DNA of 64,000 bases, from positions 45,997,682 through 46,061,681 of the forward strand of contig NC_088300.1 of assembly GCF_032854445.1 (NCBI RefSeq), in the 5' to 3' direction. Shown in pieces: positions 26,486 to 38,200 of this stretch. How positions within the stretch are numbered: position 1 is the stretch's first letter; each line of letters starts with the position of its first letter. The notes beneath the pieces are model-generated. The model had not been told where the DNA came from. It did no database searches and was given only the letters and a program-made list of their open reading frames with translations. The translations under genes and the position numbers were made by a program. Source of the stretch: Liolophura sinensis. Taxonomy: Eukaryota; Mollusca; Polyplacophora; Chitonida; Chitonidae.

Positions 26486-27067
26486 TAACTCTGTATCGCG
26501 CAACTGGAGTGTTGGGAAAGTTAGGGGGAATAACTGTTTTCTAACAGGTCGGATCGACGATAAGCCACATTTACCGCATCTTCACACGCGCATTAAATTT
26601 TCCCTAGCATAAATCGATGTCAACCGAGTGGTCTCCATAATCAACAAACCGGTTCTGAGTCTCGCCGAACCAAAAACGATCCATGACAACAGCACAAATT
26701 TACAAAATAAATACATTTTCAGGCATTACACCCACTGTGGCCGCCATCTTGTTCTGATGGTTGTAAATAAAGTGACGTGATCGATGTGAGCGCAGACAAA
26801 AATAAGGTCGCTAAAGGAAGATAATACTTATGGCAATCATTGTAGTAACACTGGGCAAGTCTTGCCGCCCATATGGCTGGTTCACTTCCCCCTGTCATGG
26901 ATCGTTTTTGGTTCGGCGAAACTCAGAACATGTCTATGATTTACGCTAAGGAGGATTTAATGAGCGTATGAAGATGCGATAAATGTGGCGTCCCATTGAT
27001 CAAAAACATTAGAAGTTATTTCCTGTAACTCTCCCAACATTTCGTGTTGATCGATACAGGGAGTTAT
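26486..27067. repeat. Diverged inverted duplication (two arms of about 175-200 bp)
   Basis: Left arm 26486-26688 and right arm 26893-27067 are reverse complements of each other with many substitutions and small gaps. The best-preserved part is a 33-bp stretch next to the 204-bp spacer, with one difference. Shared landmarks include CCACATTTACCGCATCTTC against the complement of GAAGATGCGATAAATGTGG. Possible origins are a foldback element or a local inverted duplication. Confidence 0.7.
26741..26750 (-). promoter_or_regulatory. YY1-type AAGATGGCGG site in the spacer of the inverted duplication
   Basis: On the minus strand the spacer reads ACAAGATGGCGGCCACAG. AAGATGGCGGC is the strong YY1 motif that often sits at the start of transcripts in animals. 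An ATG here opens a 15-residue frame only. It may mark an unannotated minus-strand transcript start. Confidence 0.4.
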
Positions 27068-28025
27068 ATTAAGCTACTACACACAGCTCTGAGTTTAATG
27101 TGGCACTCCACTGATTAAAATAACCTGCCTCAACAGATCAAATTGTTCAAAATAGACTTTAACCTTTAATTTGACTAGTGGCAATCAATAGCTGTATAGA
27201 AATATTTACATAACCATAGCCCCATAGGTAGCGCTAGGCCATAAACTATCATATCGTCCAATATCGCAACAATCAATGATTAATTTAAGTGAATAAAAAA
27301 ATTGGTGACCACATGTACATGTATCTCGTATTGTATCCCTGGCAGACAAAATTAGGCACAGGCCCCTGAGATCAATCTCAGTGTGTAATGAGTCCTAGAC
27401 TAATGAGTACATGTAAGCCACCATCCTATGCCAGGTATATGTACCTGAAAAACCTTCTGACAAAGCTGAATGGGTCCTGACAGGCTCAGAGATAGATTTA
27501 TGTCTGTGACCTCATATTGGTCTCTGGCTGTAATTGACTGACTGGGTCACAGGTTGTGGTCTACTGTTAAAGAACTGTCAGACATCACTAGACCAAATGT
27601 ATATTTGTATTCATAAAGTATCGCAAAGAAAGTTTAAAAAGCACAATCTCTTTTGTTTTGTGATGTAGCATAACTGAGATACCATAGTTCAAAGTAAGCA
27701 AAATCCTGCACTTTGGGACAGTTGAAAGTGCCACCAAGGTACATCAGTTTTAACCAATTAGGTGCGAGTTGTTCAACCGAGGAGACACAGTTGTTTCCCC
27801 TTATGTCACCACAACCTTGTTTTGCCTTCAACCATATGACCATGGGATACATGTGACCCGACATGTTTCCAGTTGTTGTAACATGCCGTATCTCACAGGA
27901 AGTGTTCCTGATTAAAGGTTGATTTCTCGAGTCGTTCATGTATGTTCCCGCACCTCTTGCAAAATAACTCAAATTATATTATTTGTGGCCTTTTGTTTTA
28001 ACAGTGCTTGCCTTTCAGTCATAAT

Positions 28026-28270
28026 GGGGGCTTCCGTGGCCTAGTGGTTAGCGTACTCGTGCAGAAGAATAACCCTGGAGCCTCTCACCAATGCCATCAT
28101 TGTGAGTTAAAGTCCAGTTCATCCTGGCTTCACGTCCAGTTGAACATGGGAAGTGACCTGTGGGTAGTCGTGGGTTTTCCCAGTTTCCTCTCGCCATAAT
28201 GCTGGCTGCCATCATACAGATGAAATATTTCTGAGTATAGCATAAACTCAAATCAAATTTATAAATAAAT
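28026..28270 (+). repeat. SINE family A, full length, + orientation
   Basis: Head GGGGGCTTCCGTGGCCTAGT with A-box-like GTGGTTAGCG, a B-box region GAGTTAAAGTCCAG, body, and tail ending ATAAATAAAT. Confidence 0.85.
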
Positions 28271-28999
28271 CACTGTACTTGTACTACTAAAGAGAAAGGA
28301 GAGAGCCACTTTGAAATAAAGCAATGTTAAGCTTAGCGCACATGGACAACATTTGTTGTGGAAAATGAAATTTCTTGATTCAGACAACAAAAAATCATAG
28401 AAATTCACTCCTGTGTGGGGAACTACAGGAAGAATTCCTGAGTGTGGAACATTTGATGCAAAGATTTAGCATGTTTAATTTTGGACAAAAAAAATCCAGA
28501 AACAAATGAGCAGTGCACAAGATTTCACTCGTCTGCCAGCAATCTGGATCTTCTGAGGTTGTTATCGTCCACATCAACCAATCAACGTATACAGAAATGT
28601 CATCAGTACATACAAAATGGAAGCTGTGACAACATTTTTTGGGTCACATGACCTTGAATATTCCAGAATTACCAATATTTCGGATCATTTGACACGGATT
28701 TGAAAATCTGATTTTTGACAACAAATTGTTCGTGCGCGCTAGGCTTTAGTACCTTCATTATGACAGGGTTGTCTGATACACAACCTGATCAGCACATGTA
28801 CATCATTTTTTATTATTTTTTATACACCTTATCTAAATGCATCAACACCAGGGCCATATCTAGAGTCATTTTAGTTCCAGAAAACTCCTGGAAAACTAGT
28901 GAAGCTGTATTAAAACGAACAAAATTTAGAAAAAAAAAAATGTTGGCTTACCACTAAAGAGTCGATATTTGTACAAATTTCTTTCATTCACAAACATCA

Positions 29000-29134
29000 T
29001 CCCCTTCATGCTTAACGCCAAGCGAGGAAGTCACAACTTCCTCTTTTAATGTCTTAGATGTGACTTGACCCAGGATTGACCTTGGATCTACCGCTCCCAA
29101 AGAGGACGCTCTACCCACTGTGCTATCTGGGCCG
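29000..29134 (-). repeat. SINE family B, head half, minus orientation
   Basis: Read on the minus strand it begins GGCCCAGATAGCACAGTGGG with a tRNA-like A box (TGGGTAGAGCG) and a B box near GGTCAATCCTGGGTC. It matches the copy at 56618-56972. The tail half is absent. Confidence 0.7.
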
Positions 29135-29254
29135 GTGATATGGCCTTGAAGACCGAGTTACAAGTGGTTGTAGGTCTTTTTAGTACGTACACAATGTAAA
29201 TTAAAAAGACTTTTCACTAACTTGTGCAACTGGAATAGGCAATAAAACAAATTT

Positions 29255-30463
29255 TTTATTTTTCAGGGTAACATTTATTTTCCTTTCACTGCACATTACA
29301 GTTCAACTAAAATGAACCACATGCAGAAACATGTATTGTCATTATATGTTATTGAAGTGTTACATGTATTAACACCCACTTGGGCACATATACATGTACA
29401 AAGGTAATACCAACTGTACAGTACAGATTTTTATACAATAATAGAAGGCTTATACACGTAGATCTACATCCCGATGTATGTAACAAACAGGAATTAAATA
29501 ACAAGTGAATGTCTTGTTTGACTGAATTATGTGCAATACTGTCATACGCTGATCTGATTTAAAATCAAACTGCTCTCTTTACATTCATGACAATTTTATG
29601 GCAATCTTAATAAATTTACATATATGTACTTAAATGAATATATGTACAGGACATTTCAACAATTCTTACACAATATTCTTTTATCTTCTACTACAGTGGT
29701 TTACAACAAAGCCTTTGTGTCTGTCAAACCAGACTACTAAAACATGAATATACGTTCTGTGAGAATTCACTAACAAGTACAAAAGGTTTGATTCATTATT
29801 AGGACCAGGCAAGGAGTCTACATCAATGACTAGTCATATTGCATATATACAGACATAACCAGGTTTGCTAATGTCAAAGGTGATTTTTTTGGTTAACATT
29901 ATACTGTTACACTTAATAAATCCCAGAAGAAAAAAAAAGTAAAGTTGATACACATACACAATCACACTATTCATTTTTAATCATAATGACAATCGGGGTA
30001 AATAACCCAGGCTTGTATTTACACACAAAATTTTTTTGGAACAAACATGCAACCTTTATACTGTATGAAATTTTTGTCATAACACTGGATTATCTTTATC
30101 TACAGACCAACACTACTAGCTTGAGAGAAACTTTGAATTATACATCTATACCTTAAATTTCATCCTGCTTGCATATACACTTTGTTCACAAGTAACAGTA
30201 CTCTTTGGGTGATATTTCTTGAGTAAATTTCAGACTGCAAATACCACTACATGACTGTGCACATCAAAATAGTATGTAACATAATGATACACTATACATG
30301 TACCAATATGTTTATTCTGCGAACTAAGCCTACAAGATATTCATGCATATCAACACTGATAAGCCAGCCCACCCTGCAGAGCAGAGACTTACACAAGATA
30401 ATGAGCACACTGGAATGCCTAGCATACATTAATATCATTCACGTTCAGTTAAATATTAACAGC
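29255..30463 (-). other. RNASEK: 3' UTR of RNASEK
   Basis: Non-coding AT-rich sequence after the RNASEK stop on the minus strand. Candidate polyadenylation signals (AATAAA on the minus strand) lie at 29274-29279 and 29255-29260, giving a UTR near 1.2 kb, long relative to the 330-nt coding region. Confidence 0.5.
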
Positions 30464-33400
30464 TCACTGGAGCTCAAAGCTTGCTCTGGCATTTACTCTC
30501 TGCTGACAGATAGAGAAGATAAATATTAACACATAAATCCCAGCAGCGATAAAACAGTTGACAGCAGCTTGGTCATACTTTTCATATGCAATTTTCATGT
30601 CTATACTTCCATCTGATCGGAGAGTGGCATTTTGTAGCCAGAGTGTGTGATTTATGGGCAAGTCTTCAAACAGGGCTGGGGCATGAAGATGCAGAAACAA
30701 TCCCATCAAGGCCTGCAATTGATAAGAAAACAAGATCAACTTCACAGAAGAAAAGAGGTCATATTTAAAGAGAGAAAAAAATAATCCAATTTACAAAAAT
30801 TACATCAGTGCATAACATTTCAAAGCAGTCAATGTGCACAATATTTGCATATTAGTACATGAAACTTTGGTCTACATTTTCTGATTTGTACAGTGATCAT
30901 AGACATTCATAAAGGACATTCCTCTGTCTCATTTACATAATGATACAAATTAATGTATGAATATCTAAAGCACAGAGGTTCTACCTATAAAATTAACCTA
31001 TACCTATAAAAGTACAAAATAGAACGTGGGTTTAACAGTCATTGCACCCCTTCGCATGCACCTGTGTACATACACCATCAACCCTCATGGAACACTTTGG
31101 GTGAATTTCTGTTCACCCAAATAGAAAGGAGTTCTACATCGTCAGGGTATCTTTCATCTCAATAAGAAATGAAATGGTTACCTCATTTATTATCCATGTA
31201 ACGAACCCATATAACTGATTTCTACGTTTACATTTACCAGGCAACAACTAAAAGTTGCTAAACTACATCACTGTGAGCATGTCTGTGCCATTTTGAAAAG
31301 TCTCAAAAGAGACAAAATGTGTTAATGGTTTAAATACAAGTATGATGTTATATAGGTCACCAGAGTTTTTGTTCACTGTTCACTTCACTAGCTTTAGCTA
31401 GCAAGTCATTCTCCTGGATAAAATGTGTTAATGGTTTAAATACAAGTATGATGTTATATAGGTCACCTGAGTTTTCGTTCGTTAGTGGATATCATACAAG
31501 CAAGGATATCATTTCTTTTCTGTTAAATGAGCTTTCCTATCGTCAGGTATATACACAATGTGGTAAATGGTTGCTTGGATTCAGTGGCATGAACAAATGG
31601 ACTGAAAGCACAACTCTTCTAGTATGGCTATGATTACTTGCCCTAGTTCCTGGAGATTATAACAGGGGGTAGCTGGATTTCTGGCAAGCTTAGCATATGG
31701 ACATAGCACAGTCGCCTAAGTCATTCTCTAGGAGGCTTTGTCACTTGCCAGTGTGACAGTATGCCAGCCTAGTACACACTATTGAAGACTGGCATGTATT
31801 ATAATGATGGGTAATGCCTGTTACTACATGTACTACCTTCTTGAAAAAGAAATCACACAATAATGCACGTCTGAGAAATAGATGTAATTATCATAAATCA
31901 ATCACATCAACACATCAGTTCAAGTGCACTGGGCTAGCATGTTTGATATAAAAAGAGTAAGAGCTATTTGGCTACAGAACTTTTGTTACGTGGAAAAGGT
32001 TATACTTTGCTCAAGACCGATCCAGTCACATTTTGAACAAGTATTAAATTACAAATTTTTAAAAAAGTATTGAGACTGCGACAAAGCAATAAATAGTGCT
32101 ATACCTTAACCAATAGTACTTCCAACTCTGTCAATGCAGCTTTGCTCCACAGGTCTGTATTGCCAGACCACACTGACTGTATTCAGGGAAGGGCATAAGA
32201 GAGAATGGGAGCCCCTTTACTCCAAGTGAGGTATATGAATCTCTGCATATTGTGAGGTTCATTTTTCTCGTTTGGTAATATTTACAGATATTACTGTCGG
32301 CTGAGAATGACAGTATGATAAAAGTAGTTTAAGTTGTTTGACAGTCAAGACAGATTGCCTAGTTTCGACTGTGTGTTAGCAAGCAGCTTTCATTTTCTAT
32401 GTTCTTCACAGACATATCAAGGTAATAATAGAATATTTCGCTGTTGTAAAGACTAGGTTGTTGTCACATGGTAAAGTAATGTCAATCCTTCAAAGAATCT
32501 CATTGTCACAATGAACAGCTGAGAAGCTAGTCTGAGATCACTCTGTTGTTGGGTTTGGCAAAATTTTGTTCAGCCAAGGATGGCCCCAAACCAATGTTAC
32601 TGCGCACTTCATTAAAAAATTATCCATCAAATTTGTCCCTCCTGCCTGAAGTTTGCAGTCACTTATGTTCCTTTTCTTTAGCCTGTCGATTTATTGCAAG
32701 AAAATTGGTTATTTCCTGTGTCACATGGTCCCGAGATGTCTTGGCGATGCTCACATCGATCCACTGACCTGAGAGCCTTGACATATTTGACAAACGTCCA
32801 CAGCAACACATGTAAACCCGATTCTGGTATAATGCTTACAAAAAATTACCCCTTGTTCAATTCCGATGCATGCGCATTAGATTCATCCTGAACACACATA
32901 TAGCACTGCAAGTCTGGAAGCTAAAATACTTATGCACATTTTGCACAATTGCCACTTGCCTTTACATCACCATTCTCCTGTAAATCTTAGCCGAAGTCAA
33001 AAACAGGCTCGTATTTAGCAGGTCTACGCTCGCTGCCATGGTTTCTAAACCTGGGTCAGCGAGGCCTGCATGCGCAGCAGCGGTTGGCCTTTCTGCGAAA
33101 TTTAGAATGGAACGGTTGCGGAACACAACCTTTCTTTTTTTTTACTGCACACTTAATTTGACATCTCACGCGAATTGTGGTATCCGTCATTCTGCTCCAT
33201 AGCCTTGAGACAATTGCAAATTCACACCCTTCACAGTAACATGGTTTTCTGTCTGCTAGAACTGACAGTCAGCTGATCAAAACATAGAGACATGGTGAAC
33301 AGTCAACCACGCATGCGCTTCGAGCAACAATCCAATTTATTAGGTCTCAATGTTGACACGGCACGCGAGCATAAATTACAACTGTGAATTATCTTGGATT

Positions 33401-34123
33401 TACCCGCCTTCAAGGCTAAAGAATGTGGCAAGAATTGGGAGATGAACAGAGAATGTCTTGGTGAACATAATTTATTGGAGTTTTGTCCGGTAAATGCATA
33501 TATTGGTTTATTTTGCATGAATTTTTGTGGCGTGGAGTTTTGACGCTATAACCTGTTTTTAAATACCACTATTTTAACCTGGAAGACTCCTCAGGTGTGA
33601 TCTATGCCTAACCCAATACTAAAAGATCACAGCTGAGATCGTTGGCAAGCTCTGGACTTGCTTTGGGACAATCCTTTGTAGACCAAAATTTTGCCACACC
33701 AAACGTCAGAGCAATATTCAATGAATTATTGAGTAGTGGGTCAGAGACCAACAAAGACATTAACCTTGTCTTTACAACTGAGAATTTTGAAGTTGATGTT
33801 TCAGTCACGTGAGTAAATTGAAGACCCAGCTTTCCACACTGAACATCTAAGAAGGGATGGTTGACTAACAAAAGGGTCAACCTAGTCTTTACAACTGTCT
33901 TAGGCCTCCCTTCTTCTCTGATATATTGTCAAAATAACATTAAAAATGCACGCAATAATGCATCTGCTCTACATGTAGTTACAGGGTTATAACAACAACA
34001 ACATTGTTTTCTGGCTAAGCGCTTCACTTCAGTCATACCTACCAGCATAATTATACCCCAAATTCCGAGAATAATTCCACAAATTGATAATTTGGGACCA
34101 CATATTTTTGGACAACCAGCCAT
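30464..34123 (-). CDS. RNASEK: Ribonuclease kappa (V-ATPase-associated two-helix membrane protein)
   Basis: Two exons on the minus strand, 34043-34123 and 30464-30712, joined in phase 0, give 109 aa (human 98). Exon 1 encodes MAGCPKICGPKLSICGIILG, matching the human start with CCGPKLAACGIVLS. Exon 2 gives LFLHLHAPALFEDLP and AAVNCFIAAGIYVL, matching human FFNVHSAVLIEDVP and VSYNCFIAAGLYLL. There are two membrane segments, about residues 12-34 and 70-90. The loop between them carries two N-glycosylation sequons (NHT, NAT). RNASEK is a subunit of the vacuolar proton pump region and is needed for endosomal acidification and uptake of several viruses; ribonuclease activity has been reported but is debated. 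The 3.3-kb intron holds repeats. The gene is head-to-head with PLEKHF2, start codons 1.1 kb apart. Confidence 0.93.
31314..31480 (+). repeat. 61-bp direct repeat, two copies, in the RNASEK intron
   Basis: 31314-31374 and 31420-31480 are the same 61-bp sequence with two differences, separated by 45 bp. Shared text includes AAAATGTGTTAATGGTTTAA. A recent local duplication is the simplest reading. Confidence 0.9.
32440..33905. repeat. Diverged inverted pair in the RNASEK intron
   Basis: About 32440-32595 (+) and about 33640-33880 (-) share TTGTAAAGACTAGGTTG at one end and GGCAAAATTTTG followed by a CAAAGGAT/CCAAGGAT block at the other. The middles differ. They look like two old copies of one short element in opposite orientations. 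Confidence 0.45.
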
Positions 34124-35216
34124 CCTGATAAATACGTATCAGCGTATCCACAAAACCTGAGCAGAAATTGACTGGAAAATCACGGTAATTCAGTGCCGAT
34201 TCTCACGGTCATCTGACACTTCAGACTGATGCACTGCATTCGAGTTACAGGAGGTGACAGGTGGCGCCCCCCTTGTGGACAACAGCAAGGCCAAGATTGC
34301 GTGGGTAGTTGTGAAGCAGGCCTGATAGTTTGACTGGGTGGGCCTGGCTGGAAGAATGGTTAGGTGTATGGATTATGTGGGTGGAGCCTTTGAGTATGGC
34401 ACTGGGAGGGGTCATGGTGGGCATAAAGTCTACATATAAAATACATGTTGCTTATAACTCAAACAGAACTCCAAGTACCTTTTGATTTAGTGAATTTTCC
34501 TCTCTGTTTGTATATTTTAAGGCGTGGACGTCAAAGCTGAAAAAATTCTAAACAAATATTAATTGTAAAACTGTAAAAGTTTACTGTCAACCTGAGGAAA
34601 TTTTAGTTGCAAAAATTTAAAATAATGTACGAAAGCAAATTTATATGTGCGTATGTCAAACATTTTTTAATCCAAGACAATATTTCTCTCAGATTAAAGT
34701 CTCAAGACATAGATCTGTGCTACCCTTACGTACATGTAGATAACCCAGAACGCCAAATTTAGTCCAAACCAATGTAAATATTTCATTTTTGACAAGTGAA
34801 ATTGTGAAATTGTGAAATTTCGCTAAAATTTCTTAGGTTGATTTTTTTTTCACTGTGGGTTCAATGCTGCCTACATGTTTGGACATAAGATCTTAACAAC
34901 TTGACGAAACATCAAAAGGGAAGACTTGCAATAATGCCATAGTATCTGCTGTAGAAATATCATACGGCAAAAGGGAGATAAATGTAAGTTTTTTGAAAAA
35001 CCCGCTCTGTCAATGTATTCTTCAACGAGAAACAAAAATTTGTTAAATAAAACAGAAAAGGGATGAATGAGTCAGCATATGTATGGTAACCTGACATTAA
35101 AGTGTGAAATACACAGGTGGCTTCTTTTTTATATGGTTTCAGTGAGATATACATTTTGAACTATCAGCCTGTGCATTGGGTGTAAGAAGAGGTCATATGA
35201 CTCATTCTGGTTCAAA
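34124..35216. promoter_or_regulatory. Head-to-head promoter region of RNASEK (-) and PLEKHF2 (+)
   Basis: The two start codons face away from each other across 1,093 bp, so both promoters must lie here unless distal 5' exons exist. One GC-rich element stands out at 34260-34279, read on the minus strand as CCACAAGGGGGGCGCCACC, close to the CTCF core consensus with one extra G. No TATA box is evident. Confidence 0.5.
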
Positions 35217-38200
35217 ATGGTGGATCGACTGGGTAGGTGGGATTTCTGGTTTGTGTGGATGATGGAAGGGTTTGTTGACATTTTAACACGGCTTTTCCCG
35301 GGCCTGGCTTAATTCATCCGTCAAGCAGTTTGGTCTTGTTTTGCTTTTTTTTTATTTCTGCTAAAGATTTTTGTAACGATAGGCAGGTGTATTCTTACTG
35401 ATTGTTACAAACTGTTTCGATGTTGTTAATCAATTAGCGACTCGTTCGAAGTTAGTGTAATGTTAAACCATTTACCAAAGTGTTGAAAATAAGTAACGCC
35501 TAAAATTGTCTCCTACTCTGAAAAAACAAGGTACACAGGTAGAGCCTTTGGCACCGGGTCTCAGATGTAGGTGGAGCTAGACCAGGTGGGTGGGATAAAC
35601 TAGTGTAGATAGCAAATTTACATTGGTTTACATCGGTTTGACACTGTCACTCCCCAATAGCCACCTGTTTCACAAACAATACTAAGCTGATTGTAACTAC
35701 AATAGCAACCTAACATATGCAATGGACTACGTGATTAAATTAATGTTAACTGTTGAAATAACCAAAGATAAGTTATGCTATTTTGTAAGCAGGCCATGGA
35801 GGGAAACAAAGAGGAATCTGAATAGATAAGCTTTAGCCATAGTTGTAGACTTTCCAATAGATGTAATCTGTTATCCCTATTTTGCGAAATCCCATGGAGC
35901 TCACAACTACGGCATGAAATTGTAGAAAGTGATGGTGCTGTGTAGATTAGGCAATTGAAACAACACTCGCCAGTTACTATCTTACATTAGAAAAAAGAAG
36001 ATACATGAAAGTCATCATCTTCAACTGATTAAACATTGTTGTGTTGGTATGCATTGGTAGATACATGTAAGCATCAAAATAAATTCTAATTTTTGTAGGT
36101 TTGGAGAAAGAAATGCACATCCAGAGACAAGATAGTCAAATATACATATTGAATTGTATTTAAATATGAAGTTGAGGTCAATTTTAAAAAAGTGCTGATA
36201 TTTACCTCTGGCTGTCTCAAAATGTTATACGTGAACTGAAAAGTCATTTTAGCATTTTCAAAGGGTGCAAAGTGGACCAAAGTTGTCAGACTTAAAACAA
36301 TTTTATGTTTTTATTTCTTGTGTATTTTGAAAGCAACAACTACGAATGAGACATTTTTAGCTAGCCTATATAGTACAGGGGTAGCGTATGTTGAACCCTG
36401 AGCATTGGCGCCCAAGTCGGCGCCCAATAATAGAGAAACCAATGTTAAACAAAATGTTTAGGCTGGTAGCTTAAAAAGTAATGCATGTATTGAGTTCAGG
36501 ATTATCATACGTGGAGAGAGCATAATAGCAAGAGGGGGATATTCCATCGTTGATGTGGTGTGTATACATTTAGTACCATAAATTACTGAATTCCTAACTT
36601 AGTGTACTGTGTGTAAGAATCCATGTTAAACAAAATGTTAGGGTTTGTGTCTTAAAAAGTGTTGTACAATGGTGCAAGGGGGTTGTTCCATCGATGATGC
36701 TCTGTGAACACATGATTTACTCTGAGTTACCAAATTCACTATTTCAGCTTTTTATGCATTGAGCTGAAGTTTTGCATTCATGTGTCTCACATGGCCTTGC
36801 TACCAATTCTAAGGTGTAAATCCATTGTTGACTTCTGAAGAGAAAATTTCAATAAATGTCTTGTAATTCATGGCTTATCAGCTTTACTAAAGCCCTGGTC
36901 TCTTTTGAATGAATGAATGAATGATTATGTGCCAATAAATTTGAAAAACAGACAAGCAGGACTAGTGTCTAGTGTGTCTGCTATCAAAATTGCAATGCTC
37001 TGTCTAAAATGCCTGTGCTACAGCTATGGACTAAGCCTATTCCATGAGGTGTAGGGGTACATGGGACAATTTACAAAGTTTCCTTTGTCAGCAACAACTG
37101 AGTTTATCTTTGTTCATTCATCTCTATAACTGGTACATACACAGATTTAGTCCACACATAATGAGAAAGGCAGACCCCTTTTCAGTGTACTTTCTTGTCA
37201 AAATCTTGGATCAGGGCAATTCCATAAGGATAAATGTGTGCTTGACTAACCCTGAAATTCATTTTATCCAGTTTATCCAGAGAGGCAATGGCAGGTCTTT
37301 GTCAGCATGGTATTTGTGTTTGAACTGGATACAGTGTCATATTTAGTGTCTTCTGCTTGGTGTTCCTGTGAGTCAGCACTCAAAACATAGCAGTATTATT
37401 AGACAACAAAAACTGTGTGGAAATAATGTTATACCCCAAGGAAGCCAATGGACTGTAAACAATTGATAACATATTGCACCTTGATTAGAACTGATTTTGT
37501 TATCTTTGGTAGTGAACAGTGAGGCCAATTCTCGACGCATCACATTTGTGGAGCAATGTTTTGGAACATCTGGTCAGGTATGTGTATATAGCACCAAATA
37601 TCTGACTAACAAAGTTTAAGACTACTAGTAAGAGATCTACATGTATGTTGACTTATCAAGAACTTAGTCTTAGACTTAGTCCTAAAAACTTAGTCCTTTG
37701 CACTAGTTGGTGTCTTGCAAATAATCTGATAGTGGAACCAGTCTAAAGGCTAAACCACAACAATTGCAGAGCGGGTGTTTAAAATATTTTTTTAATGTTC
37801 CACTACCAGAATGTCCACTACAGCCAGATAATGCAAGACAAGATGTAGTTGTTAAGAGTTGTAACAGTAGGTAAGCAGTAAATTTGATTTTTTAAAGGCA
37901 TGTGCAAATTTCAATTCATTTTCATAATTTAATAAATTTGTTCTTATTAAATAGATTTTGATTTTTCAGTTAATAAGTTAGGACCTGTGTGGTTGGGGTG
38001 GTTAGTGTGCCAGCATAGCACAGTGCCCCAGGAGCCTCTCACTAGTGTGGTCACAGTGGATGCATCTCATGCTGGACTCCTCTCCATCTTAATGTGGGAA
38101 TGTATGTCTGCAACCTGCCTATGGTCATACGTTTCCCCGCCCGGTTTCCTCTCACCATAATGCTTTCGTCGAGTAATAAAATATTTTTGAGTATGGCATA

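Larger units (their letters stand above)
27068..29250. other. Intergenic stretch between ACAA2 and RNASEK
   Basis: No exon recognised. It contains a family-A SINE (28026-28270) and a family-B fragment (29000-29134). The 112-codon open frame at 27634-27972 (minus) shows no recognisable family or splice sites. Confidence 0.45.

Noticed and set aside
26722-26747. ATG with MAATVGVMPE on the minus strand as the first exon of ACAA2
   Set aside because: A weak donor (GTGTAA) would give MAATVGIYIV. The 16-nt exon at 25741-25756 has a canonical donor and gives [15 protein letters not shown], far closer to the known ACAA2 N-terminus.
27634-27972. 112-codon minus-strand open frame between ACAA2 and RNASEK
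   Set aside because: The composition is not protein-like, no family is recognisable, and there is no start or splice context.
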